The position numbers and the translations under genes are program-made. A stretch of 64,000 bases of DNA from Mycolicibacter virginiensis (GTDB taxonomy: Bacteria > Actinomycetota > Actinomycetes > Mycobacteriales > Mycobacteriaceae): assembly GCF_022374935.2 (NCBI RefSeq), contig NZ_CP092430.2, positions 1,922,001 through 1,986,000 of the forward strand. Direction: 5' to 3'. Positions 8,933 through 17,571 of the stretch are shown piece by piece (position 1 is the first letter of the stretch; each line of letters begins with the position of its first letter). Below the pieces are notes generated by a model. It ran no database searches. It saw only the letters and a program-made list of their open reading frames with translations, and was not told the DNA's origin.

Positions 8933-10153
8933 TCACAAAGACCGCAGATAGCCTTCATATATCCGCTCAAACGCGGCCTCACTGACTACCGGAATGCCGT
9001 ATTCGCGCGCCTTTACGGCCTTGCGGCTCAGTGAGTCGGCGTCGGCAGCCACCACCAACCGGGTCGACTTTGCGACTCCGCCGGTCGTGAGGCCCGCAGC
9101 GACGATGGTGGCGATCCACTGCTCGCGGCTGCGCGCCATGTCCCCGGTGAACACCACGCGGTCACCGGGGCGCAAGGTGAACGCCGTGTTCCGTTGCGGT
9201 TCGCCCGTCTGCGCTGCGGCCCACTGCAGGGCCTGCTCCACATCGTGCGACACGAACCCGAGGACTGCCGCCACCAGATCGAGGTCGCGACGTTCGGACT
9301 CGGTAACGACGCCATCGTCGAGTGCTTCGACGGCGACTTCGCGCAGATACTGCCGGTGTAGTCGGTCCACCGTCTCGGGCCGCAATCCGGCGGACTCTGC
9401 GGCGCCCAACAACTGCCGACCCTCGCTGCGCGAGATCGACCGGTCCAGCAGCGCGTTCTCCAGCGTCAGAAGATAGGCGGCTTCGCCCTCTGGATTGCCT
9501 GGAATCCATGCCGCTTGCAGAACTGCTCGCAGCCATTCGTGGGGATCACAGACTGCCTGACCGCGCAGAACCGGTGCGACGTGCGACACCGGTCGCAGAG
9601 CTGTGGGCCAGCCGTAGGTGGCGCAACGTTGTAGGTCATCGAACCAGTCGGAGGTGTTGCCGCACATGGCCATGAGGTGCGGCATCAACTGTGCGGTGGC
9701 GCGCGCGTCGCATAGGGCGGCGTGTGCGTCGGCCAGCGGAATGTCGAAGGCTTCACAGCAGTGCGCGAGCTTGGCGGCACCGATGGTGCGGCCTGCCCAC
9801 TTCATCGAGCACACCGCGGCCGGACGGTCGAGTACGGCGTAGTTGGCGCGCAACAGTTCGGCGTGCAGGAACCGCATGTCGAAGCTGGCGTTGTGCGCGA
9901 CGACAGTGCGGCCGCTGAGCAGGTGCAGGATGTGGTCGCCGATATCGGCGAATTCGGGGGCATCGAGCAGGTCGCCCGCGTTGATCCCGTGTATGTGCAC
10001 CGGGCCGAGGTCACGGCGCGGGTTGACCAGCGTGGTCCACTCATCTTCGATCTGCCAGTTGTCGTCGGCCAGCACGATGCCGACCTCAACAACGCGGTCG
10101 GTGCGTTCCGGCACGAGGCCGGTGGTCTCGAAATCAATGACGGCGAAAGGCAT
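8933..10153 (-). CDS. DEDDh exonuclease with TerB-like middle and C-terminal BRCT domain
   Basis: This 406-residue protein begins with a DnaQ-type 3'-5' exonuclease domain (about 1-160) with all five active-site residues: D7 and E9 in VIDFETTG, D92 in AHNASFD, and H144 and D149 in DAHAALCDA. A helical central part (about 215-310) resembles the TerB-like region often found in this architecture. The last 80 residues have a BRCT pattern (RVVFTGDM, TRLVVAADAD, GIPVVSEAAFERIY). Its ATG directly follows the hsdS stop (TAAATG, no gap), so it is translated with the modification genes. It may degrade ends made by HsdR or process non-self DNA. That role is inferred. Confidence 0.88.
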   Translation of the reverse strand: MPFAVIDFETTGLVPERTDRVVEVGIVLADDNWQIEDEWTTLVNPRRDLGPVHIHGINAGDLLDAPEFADIGDHILHLLSGRTVVAHNASFDMRFLHAELLRANYAVLDRPAAVCSMKWAGRTIGAAKLAHCCEAFDIPLADAHAALCDARATAQLMPHLMAMCGNTSDWFDDLQRCATYGWPTALRPVSHVAPVLRGQAVCDPHEWLRAVLQAAWIPGNPEGEAAYLLTLENALLDRSISRSEGRQLLGAAESAGLRPETVDRLHRQYLREVAVEALDDGVVTESERRDLDLVAAVLGFVSHDVEQALQWAAAQTGEPQRNTAFTLRPGDRVVFTGDMARSREQWIATIVAAGLTTGGVAKSTRLVVAADADSLSRKAVKAREYGIPVVSEAAFERIYEGYLRSL

Positions 10154-11314
10154 TTACAGCTCCCCTCGGAAGGCGCGGGATTGCAGGGAGGCGAAGAGGT
10201 TGTCGATTACCGCATGCTGCTTCTCGGCGATTTCCAGGCGATGAGCGACACTATGCAGGATAGATGCGTACTGCTGTTGCTCCGATATCGGCGGACAGGG
10301 GATCGGCGCAGTTCTGAGATCACCGAGGTTGATTCCTCTGACGGCTGCCCCCTTTGTGTGGCGGTCCAGCCACCGTTGAAGACTGGGTGATTCCATTGCC
10401 CCGCGCAAATAGACGGCACTTGCTGGGTCTTTGATTGCCAACCGGGCCGAGTCTTGTGTGATATTGCCCCCGTCAAGTTCTGCGGGAATGAATGCAAAAC
10501 GACCGACATGGCCTCTAATTGACATCAGCAGATCGCCCGTGGCCAGTGTCGAACGGCGGTACTCGGTCGCGATCTGCGGAGTAGTGCGGCGTACACCTCG
10601 TAGATCGATACGTCCCCCTTTCATATCTGCCACTCGGACATACGGAACGCCTCCATCAATATCCGGACCAGGTTTAAGAATTCCGTAAGTCACAGGACGC
10701 TTCGCGTCTACCCACTCATTAAGGGGATGTACGGGGTACCGATGTGGGTTTGCTATGGGATCACCGAATTTATCAGAGAAGACTGCCAGCGCGAGGCCGT
10801 TGATGTGCGCTAGCGATCGGCGACGCTTGGCGCGGAGGGTGTCGGCGTGGTCGAGGATCGCGGCGATGCGGCGTTGCTCGGGGAGGCCGGGGAGCGGAAT
10901 GCGGAACTGTTGAAGTGTGGCCTTGTTTAGTGTGGCACCCATCGCGGCCCTGTTTGCGCCGGTGGAAAGGTCCATGGCTTCAAGGGCTCGCAAAAGATAT
11001 CCCGGCAACAGCTTGCGGTCGTCTTTGATCGGAAGGGCAGCGATCGCTTCGTTTGTGTAGAGCGGCACCCCGGCAATGGCGACCTTCCCGATACTTAGCT
11101 TGAAACTGAGGAGTACGGTGCCCGGCACGACTTGTTTTCCTTGGTTTGCCGCAATTCTGGTGATCTGTTCCTTCGTTCGTTGGACCATCAGTCCTTGGTT
11201 CATATCCGCGATGGAGAGCCAAGGTTCGCCATCGCCCCAGAATTCTGCGTTATTGCGAGAGGGTGTTCGACCGACATTGATCTCGCACAGCTCACCTAAC
11301 GGCACCATCCTCAC
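10154..11314 (-). CDS. hsdS: type I restriction specificity subunit (HsdS)
   Basis: This 386-residue protein has two target-recognition domains, each followed by a conserved helix region. The first half runs from MVPLGELCEINVGRTPS to the central repeat LPEQRRIAAILDHADTLRAKRR (about 145-170). The second runs from about residue 195 to the C-terminal ISEQQQYASILHSVAHR. HsdS sets the DNA sequence that the enzyme methylates or restricts. The second target-recognition region (about 10,300-10,800) is noticeably richer in A+T than its neighbours, as expected for exchanged specificity domains. The GTG start at 11314 overlaps the hsdM stop by 4 bases. An ATG two codons later is possible. Confidence 0.93.
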   Translation of the reverse strand: MRMVPLGELCEINVGRTPSRNNAEFWGDGEPWLSIADMNQGLMVQRTKEQITRIAANQGKQVVPGTVLLSFKLSIGKVAIAGVPLYTNEAIAALPIKDDRKLLPGYLLRALEAMDLSTGANRAAMGATLNKATLQQFRIPLPGLPEQRRIAAILDHADTLRAKRRRSLAHINGLALAVFSDKFGDPIANPHRYPVHPLNEWVDAKRPVTYGILKPGPDIDGGVPYVRVADMKGGRIDLRGVRRTTPQIATEYRRSTLATGDLLMSIRGHVGRFAFIPAELDGGNITQDSARLAIKDPASAVYLRGAMESPSLQRWLDRHTKGAAVRGINLGDLRTAPIPCPPISEQQQYASILHSVAHRLEIAEKQHAVIDNLFASLQSRAFRGEL

Positions 11315-12768
11315 GACAGCATCGCCTTCAACTCCGCCAGTCCCTTGGCGATCTCGTCCTCCAAAACTTCGATCTCCGCGATGATCTCGAGCGGCGGCCG
11401 GTGCTCTACCTCGTCGTGGACGATCTCCTTGTAGCGGTTCAGTGACAGGTCATAACCTTGGGCGGCGATGTCGGCCTTGGGTACGCAGAACGACTGCTCG
11501 GTCCTGGCCCGCTCCAGTTCGGTGCTCGTTCGGGCACCCCATCGTGCCAACACATCAGGAAGGTCGTTGGCGTCGACTGGATTGCGCTTGTCGTCCAACG
11601 AGAAACCGTCGGCCCGAACGTCGTAGAACCACACCTGATCCGTGCCGCCGGAATCGGTCTTGGTGAACAGCAGAATCGCTGTCGAGACCCCGGCATAGGG
11701 CTTGAACACCCCCGACGGCAGCTTGACCACACCGTCGAGCTTCTGGTCCTCCACCAGCGTTCGGCGCAATTCCTTGTGTGCCTTGGATGAACCGAACAGC
11801 ACCCCGTCGGGCACGATCACCGCCGCCCGCCCGCCGGGCTTTAGCAATTTCAGAAACAGCGCCAGGAACAGCAGCTCGGTCTTTTTGGTCTTGACCATTC
11901 GCTGCAGGTCCTTGGAGGTGGACTCGTAGTCCAGCGACCCGGCGAACGGCGGGTTGGCCAAGATCAGCGTGTACTTCTCGACGTCCTCGCTGGCGCCTTC
12001 GGACAGCGAGTCGCGGTAGCGGATGTCGGGGGACTCGATGCCGTGCAGCAGCATGTTCATCGAACCGATCCGCAGCATGGTGGCGTCGAAGTCATAGCCG
12101 TGGAACATGCTGGCGTGAAAGTGCCGGCGCTGCTCGGCGTCGGTCAACACGCTCGGGTGCTGCTCGCGGACATACTCGGCGGCGGCCACCAGAAAGCCCG
12201 CGGTGCCGCACGCCGGGTCGCAGATCTCGTCGGCCGGACCCGGTGCCCTCATGGCCACCATCAACTCGATGATGTGCCGCGGCGTGCGGAACTGGCCGTT
12301 GACGCCGGCGCTGGCGATCTTGGACAACAAATACTCATAGAGGTCGCCGTTGGTGTCGCGGTCGGCCATCGGGATGTCGTCGAGCAGGTCCACCACCCGC
12401 GACAGCAGCGCCGCGGTGGGAATGGTGAACCGGGCGTCGCGCATGTGCGCCGAATACGTCGAGCCGTCGCCACCCAGAGCGCGCAGAAACGGGAACACCT
12501 CGTCGGCGACCGTGCGGTGCATGACCTCCGGTGCGGTGTCCTTGAGCCGTGACCAGCGCAGCTGCTGCTGGTCGGGGCCGAAGACGATGCCCTCTGCGCT
12601 GCCGCCGCGTCGGGCCCTGTTCTCGGCAAGAGTGTGTAGATCATCAAGGCGCCGAATGAACAGCAGGTAGGTGATCTGCTCGATGACCTCCATCGGGTTG
12701 GAGATCCCGCCGGACCAGAACGCATCCCAGATGCGGTCGACCTTGCTTTTCAGTTCACCGGTTATCAC
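11311..12768 (-). CDS. hsdM: type I DNA adenine methyltransferase subunit (HsdM)
   Basis: This is an N6-adenine methyltransferase of 485 residues. The N-terminal HsdM helical domain (about 1-145) is followed by the SAM-binding motif I DPACGTAGFL at about 184-193 and the catalytic NPPF at 272-275. The C-terminus has a helix that would pack on HsdS. The frame stays open much further upstream, but that part is antisense to the NIF3-like gene. I chose the GTG at 12768 because an AGGTGA ribosome site lies just before it and the residues from there (GELKSKVDRIWDAFW) are the normal HsdM start. This leads the hsdM-hsdS-exonuclease operon. Confidence 0.93.
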   Translation of the reverse strand: MITGELKSKVDRIWDAFWSGGISNPMEVIEQITYLLFIRRLDDLHTLAENRARRGGSAEGIVFGPDQQQLRWSRLKDTAPEVMHRTVADEVFPFLRALGGDGSTYSAHMRDARFTIPTAALLSRVVDLLDDIPMADRDTNGDLYEYLLSKIASAGVNGQFRTPRHIIELMVAMRAPGPADEICDPACGTAGFLVAAAEYVREQHPSVLTDAEQRRHFHASMFHGYDFDATMLRIGSMNMLLHGIESPDIRYRDSLSEGASEDVEKYTLILANPPFAGSLDYESTSKDLQRMVKTKKTELLFLALFLKLLKPGGRAAVIVPDGVLFGSSKAHKELRRTLVEDQKLDGVVKLPSGVFKPYAGVSTAILLFTKTDSGGTDQVWFYDVRADGFSLDDKRNPVDANDLPDVLARWGARTSTELERARTEQSFCVPKADIAAQGYDLSLNRYKEIVHDEVEHRPPLEIIAEIEVLEDEIAKGLAELKAMLS

Positions 12769-12897
12769 GTAGTCACCTAACTCATCACGTCCGAAGCTGA
12801 ACCGAACTGTATATATGCCGCGGCCGACAATGCGGCGGTCTGGAGTGAAAGACGAGTGCGCCAGGAGCGCAGAGTGGCTGTGGGTACTGTTGCACGC

Positions 12898-14031
12898 GTG
12901 ACCGCGCGGCTGGCTGACGTCATTGACGTACTGGATGCGGCCTACCCGCCCGGGCTGGCCCACTCCTGGGACTCGGTGGGGCTGGTCTGCGGTGACCCCG
13001 ACGACCTGGTGAGCTCGGTGACGATCGCGGTCGATGCCACATCGGCGGTGGTCGACGAGGTGCCCGACGGCGGCCTGCTGCTGGCCCACCATCCGCTGCT
13101 GCTGCGCGGGGTGGACACCGTGGCGGCCAGCACTCCCAAGGGCTCGCTGGTGCACCGGCTGATCCGGACCGGTCGGGCGCTGTTCACCGCCCACACCAAT
13201 GCCGACGCGGCCTCGCCCGGGGTCTCCGACGCGCTCGCGGCAGCGCTCGGGCTGACCGTGGAGTCCGTGCTGGAGCCGGCGGGCGCGCGCGCCGACACCG
13301 ACAAATGGGTGATCTACACTCCGGCGGAGCACGCCGAGGCGGTCCGGGCCGCGGTGTTCGCGGCCGGCGCGGGTCATATCGGTGACTACACACAGTGCAG
13401 TTGGAGTGTGCCGGGCACCGGCCAGTTCCTGCCCGGTTACGGTGCGACGCCGACAATCGGACGGGTGGGCCAGGTGGAGCGCGTTCCCGAGGACCGCGTC
13501 GAAGTGGTGGCGCCGGCGCGGGCCCGCGGAGCTATACATGCGGCGCTGCTGGCCGCGCATCCCTACGAAGAGCCGGCATTCGACATCTTCGCCTTGCAGC
13601 CGCTGCCCGCCGGGGTGGGCATCGGCCGGATCGGCAGCCTGGCAACCCCGGAGCCGTTGAGCGCGTTCGTCGCCCGTGTAGCAGCGGGCCTGCCGGCCAC
13701 CTCGTGGGGCGTGCGCGCCTCGGGCGACCCCGACCTGGCGGTCTCGCGGGTGGCGGTCTGCGGCGGTGCCGGAGACTCCCTGCTGGATGCCGCGGCCGCC
13801 GCCGACGCACAGGTCTACGTCACCGCGGACCTGCGTCACCATCCGGCTGACGAGCATTCCCGCCGATCCGCGATGGCGCTGGTCGACGTGGCCCACTGGG
13901 CCAGTGAACACCCGTGGTGCGCGCAAGCCGCCGACGTACTCCGCTCGCATTTCGGTGCGACGCTGCCGGTGCGTGTCAGCACGCTGCGCACCGACCCCTG
14001 GAATCTCGCGCATGAAGGAGACCGGTCATGA
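12898..14031 (+). CDS. NIF3-like dinuclear metal centre protein (DUF34)
   Basis: This 377-residue homologue of M. tuberculosis Rv2230c belongs to the NIF3/DUF34 family, once labelled GTP cyclohydrolase 1 type 2. Metal-binding positions are visible in [11 protein letters not shown] near the N-terminus, TAHTNAD, and the C-terminal RHHPADEH and DVAHW. Between the two metal-binding halves lies the PII-like insertion, ending in [15 protein letters not shown]. The family's true reaction is not settled. The GTG at 12898 (V-T-A-R-L-A-D-V) matches the start of the M. tuberculosis protein better than the upstream start at 12856. Its stop overlaps the next gene (ATGA). Confidence 0.9.
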   Translation: MTARLADVIDVLDAAYPPGLAHSWDSVGLVCGDPDDLVSSVTIAVDATSAVVDEVPDGGLLLAHHPLLLRGVDTVAASTPKGSLVHRLIRTGRALFTAHTNADAASPGVSDALAAALGLTVESVLEPAGARADTDKWVIYTPAEHAEAVRAAVFAAGAGHIGDYTQCSWSVPGTGQFLPGYGATPTIGRVGQVERVPEDRVEVVAPARARGAIHAALLAAHPYEEPAFDIFALQPLPAGVGIGRIGSLATPEPLSAFVARVAAGLPATSWGVRASGDPDLAVSRVAVCGGAGDSLLDAAAAADAQVYVTADLRHHPADEHSRRSAMALVDVAHWASEHPWCAQAADVLRSHFGATLPVRVSTLRTDPWNLAHEGDRS

Positions 14032-14762
14032 AGGCTGCTGTAGCTCAACAACGTTCACTGTTGGAATTGTTGGAGCTGGATGCCGAGCTGGCCCGGATCT
14101 CGCACCGCGCCAAGAATCTTCCCGAACAGCAGGACGGCGAGCGCATTCAGGCCGAGCACACCGCGGCCGCGGATCGGCTGGCCGCGCTGGAGTTGGCCTT
14201 GGAGGACTTGGACGCTCAAGCCGGTCGATTCGAGTCGGAGATCGACGCGGTGCGCCAACGCGAGGACCGCGACCGTGCCCTGCTGGACTCGGGGCAGGCC
14301 AGCCCCAAGCAGGTCGTCGATCTGCAGCATGAGCTCGAGACGCTGCAGAAGCGCCAATCCAGCTTGGAGGACTCGCTGCTGGAGTTGATGGAGCAGCGGG
14401 AGCAACTGCAGACCCAGGCGAACGCGGAAGCAACCGTGATCGAAGGCCTGGCCGCCGATTTGGCCCGGGTACAAGAGGCGGTGGGCACGGCCCTGGCCGA
14501 GATCGAAACCACCCGCGGGCAGCGCGCCGCCAGCCGCGACGAGTTGGCCGCCACGATCGACGACGAGCTGTTGGCGCTTTATGAGCGGCAGCGGGCGTCC
14601 AGCGGGGTCGGCGCGGGACCGCTGCGTGGGGGGCAGTGCGGCGCCTGCCGGATCGAGATCGACCGCGGTGAGCTGGCCCGGATCTCCGCGGCGGCTCCCG
14701 AAGAAGTGTTGCGCTGCCCCGAGTGCAGCGCGATCTTGCTGCGGGTCAAGGACTTCGGTTAG
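14028..14762 (+). CDS. coiled-coil C4 zinc-ribbon protein
   Basis: This 244-residue protein is made of a long N-terminal coiled coil (about 5-185, heptads rich in Leu, Glu, Gln and Ala) and a C-terminal zinc ribbon with the pairs CGAC and CPEC near residues 203-233. It matches the family of M. tuberculosis Rv2229c (DUF164-type). The function is not established. Similar proteins bind nucleic acid or act as chaperone-like spacers. The ATG overlaps the NIF3-like stop, and the RNase H gene follows, so these three form an operon. Confidence 0.9.
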   Translation: MKAAVAQQRSLLELLELDAELARISHRAKNLPEQQDGERIQAEHTAAADRLAALELALEDLDAQAGRFESEIDAVRQREDRDRALLDSGQASPKQVVDLQHELETLQKRQSSLEDSLLELMEQREQLQTQANAEATVIEGLAADLARVQEAVGTALAEIETTRGQRAASRDELAATIDDELLALYERQRASSGVGAGPLRGGQCGACRIEIDRGELARISAAAPEEVLRCPECSAILLRVKDFG

Positions 14763-14787
14763 TCCGCTGGCCGGTGAAGGTGGGGGG

Positions 14788-15882
14788 ATGAAGGTCGTAG
14801 TTGAAGCCGACGGTGGGTCGCGCGGAAACCCGGGCCCGGCCGGTTATGGGGCGGTGGTGTGGTCCGCCGATCGCACCTCGCTGCTCGCCGAGGTCAAGGA
14901 GGCTATCGGTGTTGCCACCAACAACGTTGCCGAATACCGGGGCCTGGTAGCGGGATTGACCGAGGCGGCCCGGTTGGGCGCCGCCGAGGTCGGGGTGTTC
15001 ATGGACTCCAAGCTGGTGGTCGAACAGATGGCCGGCCGGTGGAAGGTCAAGCATCCGGACCTGATCACGCTGCACCGGCAGGCCCGCGAGCTGGCGGCGA
15101 GGTTCGACCACGTCCGCTACTCCTGGATTCCGCGGGAGAAGAATTCCCATGCGGACCGGCTGGCCAACGAGGCCATGGACGCCGCTGCCGGAATCGGGGA
15201 ACCTGAACCGCAGCCGGTGGAGACGGCGCCGGCGCCTGCCCCGACAGCTCCCGGCTGGACCGGCGCGACGGGAACGGCGACTCGGCTGCTGTTGCTGCGG
15301 CACGGGCAGACCGAACTGTCGGTGAATCGGCGCTACTCCGGACGCGGCAACCCGCCGCTGACTGAGACCGGCCGGCGGCAGGCCGACGCCGCGGCGCGCT
15401 ACCTGGCCCAGCACGGCGGCATCGCGGCGGTCATCAGCTCACCCCTGCAGCGCTGCCGCGACACCGCCGAGGCGGCGGCGCGACTGCTTCGGTTGGACGT
15501 GGCCGTCGATGAGGACCTGACCGAAACCGACTTCGGGGCCTGGGAAGGACTGACCTTCGCCGAGGCCGCCGAGCGCGATCCCGACCTGCACCGCCGCTGG
15601 CTCAAAGACACCTCCACGCAGCCCCCCGGCGGGGAGAGCTTCGACGCCGTACAGCAGCGGGTGCAGGCCGCGCGTGACCGAATCGTCGCCGACCACGCCG
15701 GCACCACCGTGCTGGTGGTGTCGCATGTGACACCGATCAAGACCGTGCTGCGCCTGGCGCTGGACGCCGGCCCCGCCATCTTGTACCGGCTGCACCTGGA
15801 CCTGGCGTCGCTGAGCATCGCCGAGTTCTATGGCGACGGGCCGGCATCGGTGCGGCTGGTGAATCAGACGGCCTACCTGTAG
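14788..15882 (+). CDS. bifunctional RNase H / acid phosphatase (CobC-like domain)
   Basis: This is a 364-residue fusion like M. tuberculosis Rv2228c. The N-terminal domain (about 1-135) is a type I RNase H with D9 in VEADGGSRGNPG, E49-type NNVAEYRG, FMDSKLVV and a final NSHADRLAN, so it removes RNA from RNA-DNA hybrids. A Pro/Ala linker leads to a histidine-phosphatase domain (about 165-364) with the RHGQTE motif and the second catalytic His in VVSHVTPIK. In M. tuberculosis this phosphatase half has CobC (alpha-ribazole phosphatase) activity. That may matter here because the separate cobC gene is absent from this neighbourhood. The start follows GGTGGGGGG by a short gap. Confidence 0.94.
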   Translation: MKVVVEADGGSRGNPGPAGYGAVVWSADRTSLLAEVKEAIGVATNNVAEYRGLVAGLTEAARLGAAEVGVFMDSKLVVEQMAGRWKVKHPDLITLHRQARELAARFDHVRYSWIPREKNSHADRLANEAMDAAAGIGEPEPQPVETAPAPAPTAPGWTGATGTATRLLLLRHGQTELSVNRRYSGRGNPPLTETGRRQADAAARYLAQHGGIAAVISSPLQRCRDTAEAAARLLRLDVAVDEDLTETDFGAWEGLTFAEAAERDPDLHRRWLKDTSTQPPGGESFDAVQQRVQAARDRIVADHAGTTVLVVSHVTPIKTVLRLALDAGPAILYRLHLDLASLSIAEFYGDGPASVRLVNQTAYL

Positions 15883-15897
15883 CCGGCGGCCCGCGCG

Positions 15898-16473
15898 TCA
15901 GTCGTGCAGGTGCACGCGTTCGCCGTGGGTTCCGAAGATCACGATCGCTTCGGCCGGACCGTCGACGGCACCGAACCAGTGCGGTGTCCAGGTGGAGAAC
16001 TCGACCGCTTCGCCGGGCCCGATCAGGAAATCGTCGTCGCCCAGCACCAACCGGAGTCGGCCGGACAACATATACATCCACTCGTGGCCCTCGTGCACCG
16101 GCAACTCCGCGGGGCGTCGGCGGCGCATACCGACCCGGATCTTGAAGGCATGCAGACCCCCGGCCGGGCCGTGCCGGGTCAGCGGCCAATAGGTGATGCC
16201 GTTGTGGCTGTGCGAGGCGCCCCGCACCCGCGGGTCCTGGTGCTGCGGGGCGCGCAGCAAGTCGTCGGTGCTGACCGACAGTGCCTCGGCCAGCCGGGGC
16301 AGATGATCCAATGCCAGGCGTCGCTTACCCGATTCCAGCCTGCTCAACGTCGAGACGTCGATACCGGCGCGCGTCGCCACATCCTCCAGGGTCAGCCCCT
16401 GCTGGGTGCGCAGCTCACGCAGCCGACGCCGCACCAGTAGATCTACGCCGCCGTCGCCCGTGCTTGCCTGCAT
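15898..16473 (-). CDS. XRE-family transcriptional regulator with cupin domain
   Basis: The protein has 191 residues. An N-terminal helix-turn-helix of the Cro/C1 type (about 15-70: LRELRTQQGLTLEDVATRAGIDVSTLSRLESGKR) is followed by a small beta-barrel cupin domain (about 105-185) with HEGHEWMYMLSGRLRLVLGDD and a conserved FSTWTPHWFGA. Such regulators sense a small ligand in the cupin and repress nearby metabolic genes. The gene diverges from the oxidoreductase/methyltransferase pair, and a cluster of inverted TTGCC/GGCAA repeats fills the shared promoter region. The ATG at 16473 is preferred over an ATG at 16515 because the upstream 14 residues overlap the operator repeats. Confidence 0.9.
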   Translation of the reverse strand: MQASTGDGGVDLLVRRRLRELRTQQGLTLEDVATRAGIDVSTLSRLESGKRRLALDHLPRLAEALSVSTDDLLRAPQHQDPRVRGASHSHNGITYWPLTRHGPAGGLHAFKIRVGMRRRRPAELPVHEGHEWMYMLSGRLRLVLGDDDFLIGPGEAVEFSTWTPHWFGAVDGPAEAIVIFGTHGERVHLHD

Positions 16474-16474
16474 A

Positions 16475-16571
16475 GCAACCCAGGTTGCCAGCACCTTCGG
16501 TGGGACGGCAAGCACCAGTGTGGCCGCCTCCTGAAAGCCGGGCCTCAGGGTTCATTTGCCTGGATGGCAAA
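16475..16571. promoter_or_regulatory. cluster of TTGCC/GGCAA inverted repeats between divergent genes
   Basis: A perfect inverted repeat GCAACC-CA-GGTTGC lies at 16475-16488, one base before the XRE-cupin start codon. A second perfect one, TTTGCC-TGGAT-GGCAAA, lies at 16555-16571, about 40 bases before the oxidoreductase start. GGCAA at 16507-16511 can also pair with TTGCC at 16485-16489. All share the core TTGCC, so they are likely operators of one protein, probably the XRE-cupin regulator controlling itself and the divergent operon. The repeats are seen directly. The binding protein is inferred. Confidence 0.55.
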
Positions 16572-16611
16572 CGAGCGTGCTGTTTCGCGCTACAGGCTGC
16601 ATGCTCGATGC

Positions 16612-17571
16612 ATGAGCGAAATCTGGGATTGCATCGTGGTGGGCGGCGGCGCGGCAGGGCTCAGCGCCGGTCTGGTGTTGGGCCGCGCCCGGCGTAACAC
16701 CCTGCTGATCGACGCGGGGCAGCAGAGCAACCGCAGCGCGCACGGAATCGGCGGCCTGCTGGGCCACGACGGCCGCCCGCCGGTCGAGCTCTATCGGCTC
16801 GGCCGCGACGAACTTGCTTCGTACGGTGTGCAGATCTGGGCCGGTGAAGTGGCCGACATCGAAAGCTTCGACGGCGAGTTCGTGGTGCGGCTTGCCGGCG
16901 GTCGCGTAGAACGAACACGCCGTGTGCTGCTGGCCACCGGAATGGCCTACCTGCCACCGGATCTCCCCGGCATCGCGCAGCTCTGGGGCCGTTCGGTCTT
17001 TCACTGCCCGTTCTGCCACGGCTGGGAAGTGCGGGATCTTCCGTTGGCGGTGCTGGCCGACGGTGCCCGGGCCGTTCACTTAGCGCTGCTGCTGCGGTGC
17101 TGGAGCGACGACATCGTGGTTCTCACGAACGGTCCGGCCGAGCTCGGCGCGGACGACCGCACCCGACTGGCCAATGCCGGCGTCCGGGTAGACGAGCGGC
17201 CGGTGGCGGCGCTGGACGCGCACGACGGCGAACTGTCGGCGGTGGTGTTCGCCGACGGTGAGCGATTGCCCAGACGCGGACTTCTGGTCGCGGCGGCCCT
17301 GCGGCAGCGCGATCAACTGGCCGAGCGCCTCGGCGTGGACGTTGCGGAACCCGGTCCCGTGGCGCAGGACCCGGTCGGCGTCGATCCGTTGTGCCGCACC
17401 TCGATTCCCGGGGTGTTCGCCGCGGGGGATCTGACGGGGGAGATGCCACAGGTTGCCGCCGCGATCGCGGCGGGCTCCCGCGCCGCGGCGGCGGTGGTGC
17501 AGAGTCTGGCCGCCGACGACTACGGATTGCCGTTGCCGCCAGTCATGAACGGAAGGAACACAGACCGATGA
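16612..17571 (+). CDS. FAD-dependent NAD(P) oxidoreductase, thioredoxin-reductase-like
   Basis: This 319-residue flavoprotein has the FAD-binding Rossmann motif VVGGGAAGLSAGLVLGRA at the N-terminus, the ATGMAYLPPDLPG segment, a CPFC pair within HCPFCHGWEVRD at about 137-140, and the C-terminal FAD motif GVFAAGDLTGE. It belongs to the small thioredoxin-reductase-like group (bacterial and fungal CPxC type) whose partner is often not thioredoxin. It is translationally coupled to the following methyltransferase (ATGA overlap) and divergent from the XRE-cupin regulator, which probably controls it. The substrate is unknown. The ATG at 16612 was chosen because FAD binding begins seven residues later. 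Confidence 0.9.
   Translation: MSEIWDCIVVGGGAAGLSAGLVLGRARRNTLLIDAGQQSNRSAHGIGGLLGHDGRPPVELYRLGRDELASYGVQIWAGEVADIESFDGEFVVRLAGGRVERTRRVLLATGMAYLPPDLPGIAQLWGRSVFHCPFCHGWEVRDLPLAVLADGARAVHLALLLRCWSDDIVVLTNGPAELGADDRTRLANAGVRVDERPVAALDAHDGELSAVVFADGERLPRRGLLVAAALRQRDQLAERLGVDVAEPGPVAQDPVGVDPLCRTSIPGVFAAGDLTGEMPQVAAAIAAGSRAAAAVVQSLAADDYGLPLPPVMNGRNTDR

Noticed and set aside
12769..14013. A 415-codon N-terminal extension of HsdM.
   Set aside because: It is antisense to the conserved NIF3-like gene. HsdM family homology and a ribosome site both begin at the GTG at 12768.
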